Shown: positions 34,362-46,500, counted from the first letter of the stretch. The stretch: 64,000 bases of DNA from Marsupella aquatica (GCA_973895155.1 OZ316896.1:6820001-6884000); one strand, 5' to 3'. Notes: a model not told the origin generated them from the letters alone. Numbers and translations: made by a program.

Positions 34362-34978
34362 GCAACGGTGGGAGTTGGCTGGTGCCTCAAGTTCTTTCAC
34401 TCTGGAAACTTGGAGAAACATACAGGTTCCAAATGTCCAGACTTCCCACAAAAGTCACAGTAGAACTCATCCGGAGGGACATCACATTCATTAGCCTTAT
34501 GATCCGGATCCCCACAGTAATTGCAAGAAGGGACAAGCATAGGTGCAGAATGGGCATGCTTAACTTGTTGGGGTTGCACCATTGACCTACCAGATGCCGG
34601 GGTAGGAACGAAAGGCCTGGTTCGTGGCCCACGACGTGAGTGACTGGCCTGGTAATGAGCATGGGCAAGCTCAAGCTTCTCTGCAATGTTGTACACTTGA
34701 AGAAGATTGTAAGAATCCCCATGTTGTACAAAGACCTGATGTAGCACCTGCAAATGGAGCAAAGGGTTACTCTCAAGCGCATCAAGATAACGATTTGCAG
34801 CCTCTTGGTCTGTGATGCTTTTGGTATCCTCCTTCAACTTGAGCAATCGTTGGTACATCATCTTCAACGTTTCATCCTTTTGCCGCATGAATGTAGCAAG
34901 CTGCATTATCTTCTCTGAGCTCTTCACTGGAAATTCCTGTTCAAGAATTTGAAAGAACTCATCCACTGGATCAAGATA

Positions 34979-34983
34979 CACTG
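34979..34983. other. Target-site duplication, left copy (CACTG)
   Basis: CACTG immediately left of the TGTGACG terminus. It matches 38997-39001 to the right of the other end. A 5-bp duplication is typical of LTR retrotransposon integrases. Confidence 0.85.
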
Positions 34984-34990
34984 TGTGACG

Positions 34991-35005
34991 CCGCCGGTAC
35001 GGCGG
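34991..35005. repeat. Short GC-rich inverted repeat at the insertion's left end
   Basis: CCGCCG-GTA-CGGCGG, 6-base arms around 3 bases, seven bases inside the terminus. It could be a hairpin or a protein-binding site; no partner copy is seen at the right end. Confidence 0.45.
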
Positions 35006-35341
35006 TTAATGAGTGATTCAGTCTAACTGCGCTCGGCACGCGCGTTAGGTGGGTCTTAGGCCGCTATTATTAGCATAACGACAGTATTTAGGTAATCATT
35101 AGGGGTAGGACATCATTAGGCAATAAGGGGGACTTCAGGTTCGGGCTGGCGGCGGGTCGCTATTCGCACACCCGGGTTACGAGCGTGGAAGGGCCCCTCC
35201 CTCGGGTCCGTATAACGAACTTAAGGAAGCGGCCACTGACGCACGCTGACTCAGACCGGCAGAGTGGCCGATACACCACAAGCGTGAGCGGTTCAGCCTA
35301 TGGGCGTCGAGGAGACGTCGGGGATCGACAAGCCCTCAAAG

Positions 35342-35348
35342 TATAAAA
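35342..35348 (+). promoter_or_regulatory. TATA box of the insertion
   Basis: TATAAAA in a GC-rich setting, followed by a start region about 30 bp on (near 35372) and by the first plausible ATG at 35450. Spacing fits a plant RNA polymerase II promoter. It would place the U3/R border of an LTR about 390 bp from the left end. Confidence 0.6.
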
Positions 35349-35449
35349 GGGGAGCCAACCCTTTGTAGTGCACCAGTCCATCAGTCCGCGCGCCAGCTTC
35401 GACCCCAGCTCTCCCGTTCTCTCTAGGTCGCCACTACTATCTCCTCTGA

Positions 35450-38039
35450 ATGTCGCACACGATCCTCTCCAGCTCGGCCATTCAATTCTGGACGCAGTTC
35501 CTATCTACCGAAAGGCACTTGGCCGATTCATTGAAACACGCCAACCCGCGCCGATACGAAATCGAACGAGAGAGCCATCCGCCTAGCAGGACGACACCAC
35601 TACGTCCTTAACTTTGACTACCCGTCTTAGAGCGAGCTTTACCGACCAGCAGAGGTATCTGGGTACTTCTTCAACGGAGACAAATATATCGGGTTCTGGG
35701 AAGCATTGCTTTGGCTTCCGGACGAGGTCTTCAACATCCCGGGTACAATCGACCTGCAGCGACATCACTTCGACCACATCCCTGCCCGGGTTCGGGCTGT
35801 CATTAACGGCGAGTCCAGTACCAACCGTTCGACAAGGGCGTCCGCACTCGCTTCGGAGAACTTCTACCAACACCTGCAGAGCTTCATGGGAACTCGGCCA
35901 TCAACCAACATGACCAACTCAGCCGTGCCCGTACCCGTACCCGTGCCCATGCAACCCCAGCCTCAACCTCAGGCTCAGCTTCAGCTTCAGCCTCAGCCGC
36001 AGCCTAGCCAAACCCCACCACCTATCACCCAGCCAGCACAGGTACGCTCCGTCATCAACGTTGTGGATCTTAGCGATGATGATGAGGCTACCCCACCCTT
36101 GACCAGGCGGCCCAGAGGAACAAGCGCTCGGGGGGCCGATACTATATCGTCCCCACCCCCTGCTCTGACCCCAGGAGCGGCCCCAGCAGACAACATGGTG
36201 ACCGTGGCCGCCCCGGGCCCGTTACCAACGGCAGTGGCCCTCCCCAGGCCCGATCGGGAGGATGGGGAAGTATCACCTTCCATGAGTCAGTCACGGGGAA
36301 AGAAGAGGAAGGAATCCGCCACTGCATCCGGGTTACCGTTGGCCACGGTAGCCGTAGCCAAGGTGACGATGCACCGCATGGGGGAAAACGTTCACAGCAA
36401 CATCCTCCATCCCAAGCATGCGGTGTACCTGAAGACTCAGGGATTTGAGCACCTCGCCTCTCTCCCCTAGAACACTTGCAGGTACTACGGGGAGGACATG
36501 ATAGAATTCGTCAAGAATTATGACGACGTACGTCAACAGACTCGGCTGCGGGGAAGGAATATGTCCCTCACAGAAGAACGGCTCAAGATGATCTTCGGGT
36601 TACCCGAAGGTGACCATCGAGTCGAATCACGGGCTCCCGGGGGCAAGGGGGCCAAGTACCAATCTTCAAGTTTTCCCTCAGAGGGAGCAGTAGACAACGG
36701 GTTCGTGATGAGGACCTGCCTCATGCCCGAGATAGCTGAGCGGCTGGAGTTCCAAAGGTACGCTCTCCACATGATGGAACCCCGGGGGGAGATCCCCGCC
36801 GCCCAGGTTATCCAGGTCGAGAACTATCGACCTAGGAAATGGGCGTCGTACTTCGCTAAGAAATTCCATGAAGAGATGGAGCGGCGAAGGAAGACGCTGT
36901 ACATTGGTGGGAAGGCGTATTTCGCTAGCCACATCGAAATCATTCTTGAGTGGTACGCCCAGTTTGATCGACGAACCCTTCCCCGCATCAACGTTACAAA
37001 GCTGGTCCCAGCTAGGTGGGTTTTTCCGGCATTGGAGAGACGGCCCCAACCCGAGGCCCGAAGTCCAGTGGACACGCCAGCTTCACCCACCCCACCTCCA
37101 CAAATAGATGTAATCGTAACCGAGGAGGCGCCGGAGGGGTCGGTCGTCGCAACCGTTGATGCGACCCAACTAGCCGGGCTAAGTACAGAAGTTGGTACGG
37201 CAGAGGTCTTACCCGAACCCGGGTCTCCCAAGGACCCACTGATGGCAATTCCAGAGAACCGGACATTGCTGCAGGAGGACACTCCAGCCCCTTCCAACGT
37301 TATGTCCCCAGGGCTGGACGTCACTGCCCCGGCCCCTGCGCGTGTTGACGTCTGCCCGTGCCCAAATCCGGACAGGCACAACTTGGACCACCCGGAACTC
37401 TTCGTACAGGGTACGTTTCTGAACGGGCTTCTGGGAGATTTCTCTCATCAAATTGCCCGGGATACCGGGGAGTTCATGGCCCGGAAGGTAGCCTGTTTCT
37501 TCAATCAGGAGTTGGTTGCCGCAGTAAAGGCAGGTTGGGCCCAGTCGGAGGCCTTTCAGAGGATAGAGCGGTACCGGGTGGAGTCCGTGTACCTAAAGAA
37601 TGAAGTGGCGGCTCAAGAGGCTGAGCTTCTGCAACTACGACCCAAGGTTGCAGCCGCCGATGAGTTGTTAGCAAAGGCGCACACTCTTACCGCCCTAGCC
37701 GAACAGGCCAAAGCTGGGAACGAGGCCGAGATTACACGACTCCGGACCCAGATTGACAGTTTGAAGAAACAAGCTGTCACCTGGCAGAAAGACCTGGAGG
37801 AGGCCGAGGAGCGAGCCCAGCGGGACACGGCGGAGATAGCCACGCTGCAGGCCGAGATAGCGCGGCTCCAAACCGAGGCCGAGAAGCAGGATCAGCTGGC
37901 GGCTAAACTGACGAGCGACGCCCAGCAGCTGGAGGAGGCATGTCAGGAGGCAGTAGAGGAGACGGACGCGGCGAGGCGAGAGAACGAATCTCTACTGGAC
38001 CAGGTCCAGCTCCTCAAAGCGGACAATGATAGGCTTTGA
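35450..38039 (+). pseudogene. Family X retroelement ORF, copy 2 (frameshifts and one TAG)
   Basis: Coding-like sequence starts with an ATG at 35450 (53 codons), then continues in a second frame (about 35611-35655) and finally in the main frame (from 35631 to TGA at 38037-38039), so two frameshifts mark the N-terminus. The main frame is open for about 800 codons except for a TAG at 36468-36470; at this position copy 1 (bases 29-1158) has a tryptophan codon. Visible parts: an aromatic segment (FFNGDKYIGFWEALLWLPDE), a proline/glutamine repeat (near 35930-36010), an acidic DLSDDDEATPP stretch, a globular region shared with copy 1 (36380-36990), a proline-rich linker, and from about 37540 a long coiled coil with A/L heptads and many E, K and Q. 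Function unknown; a structural or particle-associated retroelement protein is a guess. Confidence 0.6.
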
Positions 38040-38996
38040 AGGCAGCGGGATGGCCGTTCCCATTCGGGCGGCTCTGGCAAGCGTGCCAGGCATTAGCGGC
38101 GGAGTAGGAATAGATTAGGATTAGGATTGGCTTAGTCAGGCTCTTGGGACAGGCACTTGCCTTAGGTACAGTAGCGCTGCCCTGCTGTCCAGCCTGCGTA
38201 GATTAGGATCTTCTAATAAGACACAGCCGTTTTCCGGCCTGACTGTCAGCTTAGTTAGAACCTTAGTCAGCGAATCTTTGGCGAGAGGACACCCCATCCC
38301 TCGGCTCTTAGTATTTAGTGCACCCCTCGGTAGAGGCGGGGGGGGGGGTTTTTAGTTTCAGAGTCAGACATCCGCGGGATATGCGGGGAGTCCCGACCTC
38401 TGGGAATGAAAGAGTACCAAGGGGAGGGGGTAGGACTAAGCTCATCGGGCGAGTGCGGAGCCGGGCTCCGTTGTAGTGTGCACCCTCGGCCTTGAACCTG
38501 TTCGTTCCAGGGCTGTCGGGTCAACTAAGTGTACGCATATGTTCCCTTTGTAGTAAAATCCTTTCCCATCATCTTCCTTCGTGTAAATCGAGATTGTATG
38601 CATGTGTGCGCATATGTGTGTGGGTTTCTCGTATATGGGTGGCAGCGCGAGGCCAAACGCACTACCCGAGATGTGCACAGGGTGCAGCCTGCGGGTAAGT
38701 GGTTGCGAGCACGGGTTGGGGACCTGTATCATCGAATCCGGATCGAAGGCGGACAACACGAAGGCTTAGAAGCCCTTAAGCCGGGGTCGATCCTGCTATC
38801 GACTAAGGTACGTTCCGGCGGCGGAACACAAACCATACCTAGGAGGTGTCCGTATTTAGCAGTAGGCGCACTTAGCGCTAGTTTACGAGAATAAGGTGCA
38901 TTACGTGCTTCCCTTCCTGCCCGAACCCTCAGATTTACGAGGGATGTGCCCGTCTAAGCTGAAGTCTGAGTTAAGGCCGAAGCCTACGACGTGACA

Positions 38997-39001
38997 CACT
39001 G
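38997..39001. other. Target-site duplication, right copy (CACTG)
   Basis: CACTG directly after the terminal GTGACA; identical to 34979-34983. Together they show the insertion's exact borders. Confidence 0.85.
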
Positions 39002-39725
39002 GTGTATCAATAGTGGGAGAGATGCCTATAGTAGCTAGAGCAAGCTCAACTGGACTCAATACCACTGTAGTGGGTGCTGGCGAAGGTGCACTACTAGATG
39101 AAGAAGCGATAGCAGCAGCATGCGCTGCGATGGCAACTTGTAGTGTTGTCTGGTGGGCACCAGCTATGGCAGCAGCGTAAGCAGGATTTGGGGTTTGAGT
39201 GACACCCAATAACCGCCTCGAGTGCTTCTGGTACACGTCCAATGCCTCATGGTGCACATACCTTGCCAATTGTTTGAATGCATAGGCAACAGTGTAGTGG
39301 CTCAAGTACTTGAGCTCCAACTCATACACAACTGTGTAAAATGCTGCTTTGAATTCCTATAGAGAAATGGTGCTAGGCCGACCACTAAACTTCCCGATTT
39401 TGCTGGATGCTCTGCTAGCCTCCATCCCGTATACTGGTGGAATTGTTGATGTCGACAGCGGAGCTAGGAATGTGCTGGTCGGAGCTGAAAGAGGCGTGTA
39501 CAGGCCTGATTGTGGTTGAATAGACGATTGAGGAACTTGATATGATGTAGTTGTTGGAATCACCTGATGTGAGCTTCTCGCCCCGACAGATCCAGAAGAA
39601 GTATTCTGGGTGTGTCTCCTTCTAAATGATCTAGATGATTTGAGAGGGATAGTCTCTAATGGGCGTGGGTCACTTTGGAGATGGTTTGGCCGCCATGGAT
39701 CCCTGTTAGAGTCACCTGAGCTCAT

Positions 39726-40944
39726 GCTGATGTGACATGCTCAAAGAGATCAATCAGTCTTCCTCTAAACCTCAAAATAGAGACCAAATCCCTAAATCTG
39801 CATGAAGGTGTTCCAACTCTTCAACACATATCTCTCTTGGTAATAGATAACGATATGTGAGATAATCATGAGGAGATGAAGCACTCACAGACGCTCCTAA
39901 TGAGCCCTACATGCCCCAAGTCGTTGACGCAAACAGTAGAGATCAAAGTCGGAAATTTGCAAAATTGTCCCCAAATTGCATTTTGGTGAAGTCAAAATGT
40001 CGGCGACTATATCTCACTTGATAAAGCTTCGTTTTTGGAGTTCGTTATATTGATCTTGCACACCTCAATGAGAGCTTTCCAACCATGCTAAAAGCTCCTA
40101 CTCTTGTCAAACGGTTTCAGAAGAGTTACGACCAGAATAGATCGCGGATGTGCTCAAAATGGCATTTTGAGAACTAACGATAACTTGAAAGTTTGTGTTC
40201 GACCTGTCCTTGTACAAGTCGACTCCCTCTATTCATGACCGTCTTTCACCTTCAGTGAACTCTACAATTATCACTCAAAACCAAATCTGATTGATGAAGC
40301 AATCACCAGATTGCCACATCGGCGGATGTAATCCCGTCAAGATAGTTCTTCTTGAGTAATACGTATGTAGCATGTAGAGTGAGTAGTACATAAGAAAACC
40401 AGCAGCATGCCATGATGTGGTGGGAGCAACTAAAGAGTCATAGCCAATCCTCAAATGTGTGGAGGTGCCATGGAGTGTGCTGCCATATCCAAGTGCTTGC
40501 AATGCTAAAGTTAAGACTCAAGAAGACCTGAAGTGAATGTGCAATGAGCAATCTAAGTATGTTGGCTCTGGCGTGCTCCTAGCAAAGACTATTTGCTTCA
40601 AGAACAACCAGAGTTTGCTACAAGAACATTGCCCAAAGTGCTACTAAGAGGAGAATGCTTGCTTAGAGAACACCAAGCATATCTATTATAGCTTGCATAT
40701 ATGGCCTCTAAATGATGAACCTAAACTACCATAATATCCTAGCAGGCGTGCACAGGGCATGGTGATGGGCGATGATAACCATGCATTCTTGCACGACACC
40801 TCGCACTGATCTATATGTTGCCCCCATAACCTTTGAGTTTCATGCAACAAAACTCTGAATAAGCCATCACCACTGAACGTTGGATAAACCACCACTGAAC
40901 GTTGGATAAACCATCACAAAAAAACCTTGTCACCTCCCAGACAT
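39726..40944. other. No supported gene; probable retroelement leader and degenerate DNA
   Basis: The part near 39726-40260 precedes the gag ATG on the minus strand and may be its untranslated leader, but I see no primer-binding site or LTR end. At 40868-40911 a 22-bp word (core CACTGAACGTTGGATAAAC) is tandemly duplicated. The short ORFs here look random. Confidence 0.4.
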
Positions 40945-40958
40945 GCTCTGATATCGAT
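40945..40958 (-). other. Primer-binding site, initiator tRNA-Met type (imperfect)
   Basis: The minus strand reads ATCGATATCAGAGC directly after the LTR end ...GCTCAACA. The core TATCAGAGC is identical to the Copia consensus TGGTATCAGAGC; the first bases differ. Confidence 0.6.
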
Positions 40959-41300
40959 TGTTGAGCAAAGATGACATTCACAATGACAAGCCAATGAACC
41001 ATCCAGTGCACAAGTAGTTGACACAAAGAGATACGTGGTTTGCCTCACCTTGAGGCTACATCCACGTGAACACACAAAATTTATTGCACTCTAGGCCCAT
41101 TGTCCACACTAAGTCTTTGCAATACAAAATCTCCCTATCTCTCAACTGGCTCTATAACAATGAGCCCGAGTTCCTTTTATCAAAACAAACATTGTTTGGG
41201 ATATGGTGTGCAGCCTAGTTAACCTAACCCAGTCTACAACTAAGATAAACCCTAACTGCTATTATAGTTGTAACCCTAGACTAAGAGTAAATGTCTAACA
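40959..41300 (-). repeat. Ty1/Copia-type LTR, 342 bp
   Basis: On the minus strand it starts TGTTAGACATTTACTC and ends TTTGCTCAACA, the TGTT...AACA termini usual in plant Copia LTRs, with a tRNA-Met-type PBS right after it. It would be the 5' LTR of a minus-strand element whose body lay to the left. No Copia gag or pol is recognisable there, so the rest is deleted or decayed. I could not establish a target-site duplication. Confidence 0.65.
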
Positions 41301-42489
41301 TTAAACAATCCAAATAGCGTTCCTCCACGTCTATATAATATGATTCAAAATGATTTTAATGAGGAGAAAGACATATTTGTCGTGTAAATCATTTGATAAA
41401 CGCTAAATATATGGATGCCTCCCCATCCCCTGCAATGTTCTTAGGCTTCAGACACCCTAAAATGTAAGAAAAAATATTTGTTTCAACCCCTATAAAGTTG
41501 AGATTTGGTTAGAAAGACTCTAATATTCTTATAAGTTTCAAAATTTAATTAAAAAAACCCTATTGTTCTTCTGCAAAAATCTTAAGACCCTTTAAACCAA
41601 TAAAATGACCCTATTCTTCGTCGCATGTGATGTGTCATTTTTGTGGAAGTGAAACCCCCAAGGATAAGCGCGTAAGTGACATAAGTGTGGTCTTGTTTTT
41701 GGTGTCGATGCGGGAGAAACCTTCTTCTTGTTTGATTGCAAAAGGAGGGGAGCTACATCTCTTTCAATCTTAGATGTATCAACGATTGAAACATGAAGAG
41801 ATCATGGTTACCTTGTTGTAGTTTATAACGCAACTTGCTTGATGTTTGAGAAGATTGTATTGGCGATATTTTGTGTGAGCTTGACATGCAAGTCTCAATG
41901 GGATGTTGAGAGGGAAAGGGGAGGTAGAGGAAGTCCACAACACAGATGTACCTGATACTTGAGCTAGAGCAAATGCCTTCTTGGGTTGGTACTAGACGAA
42001 GAGTTGTTGTCGATCTAAAAGCGATTACGACACAGAAGATTGGAGGTTGCCAGTAGAGTTGGAGAACAACTCCTAGTGCAACAATAAGTGGCTCAATGTA
42101 ATGAGCCCATCCATCTAGATGAAGAATTGGAAGGAGACGAACTGCGAAGAGGAGGGGAGCCTTTTTGTGGCTGTGCAACCTGAGCTTGTGAGGAGTCCAA
42201 GCGCTAAGCTCATTGCACTGTCACCAATGGCACAAAGGCCCGTATTGCTTCCAATAGCGCAAAGGCTAATCCCACCTATGGCCGCTGCTCATCCGTGTTC
42301 AGTGCGTACCTTTCAAGGATGAAATTCAGTGTTAGAAGGGAATGAGTTAACTAATCTTAATTAGTGGTTGTTGATACCTTTTTCCCCTTTGAAATCCTCC
42401 TGGATTGTTTAATTAGATTCTGTGGTGCAGTTAACTGATGGAATGCTCAGGGGCTGGTGTGTGAATATCCTGGCTTTACAGTACAGTCT
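41301..42489. other. No supported gene
   Basis: AT-rich intergenic DNA with only short ORFs of random composition. No repeat family or RNA gene recognised. Confidence 0.4.
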
Positions 42490-42833
42490 GGCGTGTCTAA
42501 GTGCACCCTCCGTAAGTGCATTTTGTGTTAAGTGCAGCCTGACTCTTTCTTCCTCAAAAGATGAGCATCTTAATGAGTTCATGCAACAAAAATGCACCAT
42601 TTCTAACTGCAAACTGACCCTCAGTAAATCACGATGATAAGAGCTAAACGTGGGTAAGTACAGAATTGCATGAGGATAAGTAACGCCTTTGTAGATAAGT
42701 GCAAGAGATGTCTATACAGAGTATTTTCTTTGCACTAAATAATCCATCATATATGCTCCAGTACCAACCGTCCCTTGCAGTTTTCATTTGTGATTGCAAG
42801 AGCCAGTAAGTTTGTAATTATGGTCTACTGAAA

Positions 42834-42890
42834 ACCGTGCATAAGTGCACGAAAAGGTCTTCTTTTGAAGTCCATGCACTTATGTACGGT
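42834..42890. repeat. Inverted repeat with TAAGTGCA words
   Basis: Left arm 42834-42849 (ACCGTGCATAAGTGCA) and right arm 42875-42890 pair with one mismatch around a 25-base loop. The same TAAGTGCA word or its complement recurs several times between 42490 and 42930, suggesting a small decayed element or a site cluster. Confidence 0.6.
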
Positions 42891-43214
42891 TGACTGTAAA
42901 GCACGTTTTGCATTTAAGGACGGTGCACTTAAGTTTAGTTCACTGAACATTCTCGAATAGCACCCAACCTCGAAATGACGTCTTTGGGCTCATACAACGA
43001 GAGCATTATGGCCTCCCATTCCGGGCAGGCAGTTGCCCAAGTCCGCATGGCTGGGAAGTGGAACGATCGTAGAAGAGCGCATTGTTTGCGAATTCGAAGC
43101 CCAATCAGTGGGTGGGTTTGTCTACGAGGTGGAAGCTTTTTATTATTCTTAGGTTTCTTGGAACCTAGTAGTGGTGGGTTTTGTTGCGCTTTTGGAGCAT
43201 AGTGGGTTTCACGT

Positions 43215-43392
43215 GCGCTTCGGAAGGTCGCGACACCCTCGTTGGAATGCCCGGTGTGGGAGCACGGCGTCGTCAACCCCATAGACGAAGCGCAGATTGC
43301 CTTGCGCTTCGGAAGGTCGCGGCACCCTCGTTAGAATGCCCGGTGTGGGAGCACGACGTCGTCAACCCCATAGACGAAACGCAGATTGACTC
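43215..43392. repeat. 89-bp tandem duplication upstream of IWS1
   Basis: Two copies (43215-43303 and 43304-43392) differ at only a few bases, e.g. CGCGACACC versus CGCGGCACC. The end lies about 190 bp before the IWS1 start codon, so it is probably in the promoter or 5' leader. No TATA box is apparent between 43393 and 43584. Confidence 0.85.
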
Positions 43393-43584
43393 ATTGTAGC
43401 TGGAATTTTAGTCTCAAGGGAGATCAGTCTGTCTATCCCTACTGTCCTTCGTTACTACTGTGTCTGTTCCCAGAAGCGCCCCATATTGAAGAGTGTTGAT
43501 CCCGGTCCGAAGCATTGAACAAGAAGTAAATTCGAAGTAGTCTTTATTGACGGGGTGGCGAGTGCCCTGAATTCGTCAACCACA

Positions 43585-46500
43585 ATGTATACGGATGTCG
43601 ACGACGAGGGTGAGCCTACGTATGATCCAGACCAGCTGTCTGCAGAGGGCGCCGCAGAAGCAGAATCAGAAGGGGAATGGGAGGACGTGCCGTCTGCATC
43701 ACAAACTTCTCGTGATAGTTCCGACAAGTACTCGAAGACGAAGCCTAGGAAACGACTTGTGAGGAAAAGTGTCGCGGAGGATTCTCCTGAACCTTATGAG
43801 CAAGGAGAGGAACAAAGCCGACACTCAAAAAGGAAGAGCAAAGACTCAGACGAAATGGAGGGGCGGAAGAAGTCTCGGAAAGCAAGAGATGGATTAGAAG
43901 GGAGAGAGAGGGATGGGAGAGGGGAAGACAGTAAAAAGGGGAAGGTGGTATCGAAACTTGCGAAGCTGGCACGAAACGGTGGTGGGAGCAGGAGCGACAG
44001 AGCTGGGGGAAGTGAACGTTTTTCAAGGATTAGGGATCGCAGGGAAGAGAAGTCCCCTTGGGAGGATCCTGATGCTGCCCAGGATTCCGAGGTCGGTTGC
44101 ACATTCCTTTTAGCGTGACTACGTCCACATGTAGATATACTTTGTTTCAGCTGCACAGTTGTCGATCCATTTAAAGGATTACTAGTCTTTGGCTTCATGA
44201 TCTTGATATACAAATGTATTCTTATGGGTTGCGGTTAGGTTTTATGGTGGTGCTAGTTCGCTGCGTTCCCTGCTTTATGAATTGTTTTCCTTTGAACTAG
44301 CGCACTTGGAGGAGAGGCATATTACCTTCACCGTATGAGGCGGAGCTAGATTCGTCAAAGTTGTTGTCTGCAAAGACCTTCGGTCGTAATTCCTTTTAAA
44401 AATTTAGGCAATCGCATTGAATCAGCAGAGCGAACTCTCGCCAGAAGATGACCATGTAAGCAATTTTAGGGATGCAAGAGTTGGCAACGTGGGAACCTTG
44501 TCACTTATCTTTACCCAATCGGCTCTTAAGGATTTTGACTGCATGGCACTAGGAATTCCTCCATCGCTGCACTAAGGGTGGTATGATGCTAACCAGGAGG
44601 ACAAAGAGGTCGACCCAACCCCAGACGACGATAATTTTATCGATGATAGAGGTGTAGAACGGTACAGTGATGATGAAGGTGGATATGCTGCAGCATCCCC
44701 TAGTCATGCTCCTGAGGTATGTTAATCCGAAACGCGGAGTCATGGATGCAGATTGTGCCCAAGCTGGACCCAGTACGAATTGGTCCAGGTCCCGTGACCA
44801 TTATACTAACTGAAACTCTCATAGGAATCCCCAGTTGCGTCGGGAAACATTTGGATGATAATCGCATGTGGAAGAGCATGAACTTTGACTCCTCCTCACA
44901 AAAATTCGTGCAACTACATTCCTATTCCAGACAGAGGTCAAGTCAGGTAGTAGACATTGCAGTTCGTCAGTGCTGCGTACTTGTTACTTTCCAAATTTAG
45001 AGGTTGGGACTGTCGCTTGTTCCTGTCTCATAGATGAATCTCAAGTTTGCAAGAGCTCTTGTTGGCATTGTGGTTGTATGCCTGAGACCGCACAAGCATT
45101 AATAGTCTTTTCTAATGGAACTTTGCACAGCAACATCTCTCTCATCTTTGTGTAATTTGTGGTGAAACTGTCATGAATCAGAAAGAAATACAAAGGTCAG
45201 TTTGTCTTTCACCTTTGCTCAAAAGCAATAGGCCGAAAGGAGGGACACGGGACTTGTTGGAATTGGGTTTCATCTGCCTCATTCCTCGACCTCCTATCCT
45301 TGGTTGTCCATGGTCGACAACTATACTTCCGGCGTATCTCCTATAAACATTAACTTTAAGCTTTTTATTTATCTAGGCCGAAGAAGGTGAGGAGGACGAG
45401 GCGGATGAGATCAACAAGTTCTTCAAATCGAACAAGAAAAAGATCTCAAATGAACGCACGTCAGAGGAGATAGCAATGTTTGTCGAACAGTTTATGGCCA
45501 AACTCGATGTCGCAGCAGAAGCTGATGCAGATCTCAACCGAGCTTCAAAGCCAGCTATCGAAAAACTGAAGATGTTGCCTGAGCTGCTACATGTGCTGGA
45601 AAAGTATGAGTTCTGTCGTTTACTACGTGACAAACCGTTGAGGGCTGATGGAATGTGACGGCATTGGGTCATTGCGCTGAACGTTATTGGCTTATTTACT
45701 TGCAGAATCAGATGTCTCATGTCTCGGTCTGTGCAGGCGGCAGCTGCAACAAGAATTTTTGGATCGAGGTGTTCTCTCTTCATTAAAGAATTGGCTTGAG
45801 CCACTGCCCGATGGATCACTTCCAAACATGAATATCCGTTCTGCACTGTTGAAGCTCTTGACTGATGTAAGAGTCTATAATGTTTGTATCAACATTGTTC
45901 CGCAAGTATCTTAGATCTTATTTATCATTCCAAGCTCTTAATGGGGCTATTTCTCGTTTTGGACCCTGATATTACAAAAGCTTGATTGAGCAAGTTACTA
46001 TGTATCACAAGGTGGATCAGCATTTTCGTCTGAAATTCTGAGCTTGTCGCATCTCAAAATGTAAATGCCATTTGTTTTTAGGATTCAGCTTTTGTAATAT
46101 CAATCTACTCTATTTGAAGACGATGAAGTGGGGGAAAGAGATATTAGTTGGTGGAGCCACTGGGAGATTTATCCCTCAAATTCTCTGTACTTTCATGTGA
46201 TTCCGTTATCTGTAAATTTGCAGCTACCCATTGACGTGGAGGTCTTTGAGAGACGTGAGCAACTAAAGAAGAGCGGTCTTGGAAAGGTTATTGTCAACAC
46301 ACTGACTCAGAACTTTAATTCTTGTCTGGACTTGGTCAGAGTTCTAATTTTGTAGAACGAAACATTCATCCTTTGCTTCTTCTTGGTGTTCTTTGTCGCT
46401 GTCAGGCCCTGTGTGGAGACAAGCGGTTGTGTTGTGAGAGTTTCAAAAAACAATGGTGACCGTTTTCAAACTTCACTAAAAAAATTAATTATATTTTGTA

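Larger units (their letters stand above)
34984..38996 (+). mobile_element. 4,013-bp LTR-like insertion carrying a gene
   Basis: Ends are TGTGACGCCG...ACGACGTGACA, i.e. TG...CA with a 7-base imperfect inverted terminus (TGTGACG/TGTCACG), flanked by CACTG on both sides. It interrupts a gag frame that is otherwise continuous, so both edges are exact. I found no copy of the left end inside or at the right end, so there is no internal LTR pair. The simplest reading is a solo LTR of unusual size that contains a TATA box (35342) and a long ORF; a non-autonomous TIR element with a 5-bp target is the alternative. The sequence is GC-richer than the array. The part after the ORF (38040-38996) has an 11-G run at 38338-38348 and no ORF I can support. 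Confidence 0.75.
34362..39725 (-). pseudogene. Gag gene of a second retrotransposon, split by an insertion
   Basis: The gene is read from ATG 39725 leftwards to 39002, interrupted by the element at 34984-38996, and resumes from 34983 to a TGA at 34397-34399. Removing the insertion and one 5-bp target copy joins the halves in frame (ISPTIDTP-VYLDPVDEFF) for 436 codons. The N-terminus is rich in S, T and P, then a capsid-like helical region (GKFSGRPSTISL, YVHHEALDVYQKH, EFFQILEQEFP), then two CCHC zinc knuckles, CNYCGDPDHKANEC and CDFCGKSGHLEPVC, which bind genomic RNA. A TAG at 39357-39359 interrupts the frame right after STISL, so the gene was already mutated or the stop arose later. The array truncates the 3' side at 34361/34362, and no pol follows. 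Zinc knuckles make the gag assignment firm. Confidence 0.8.

Noticed and set aside
44823-44900. Extra IWS1 exon after CTCATAG
   Set aside because: It has no good donor and breaks the frame; joining 44716 directly to 45377 gives the expected acidic linker before the conserved domain.
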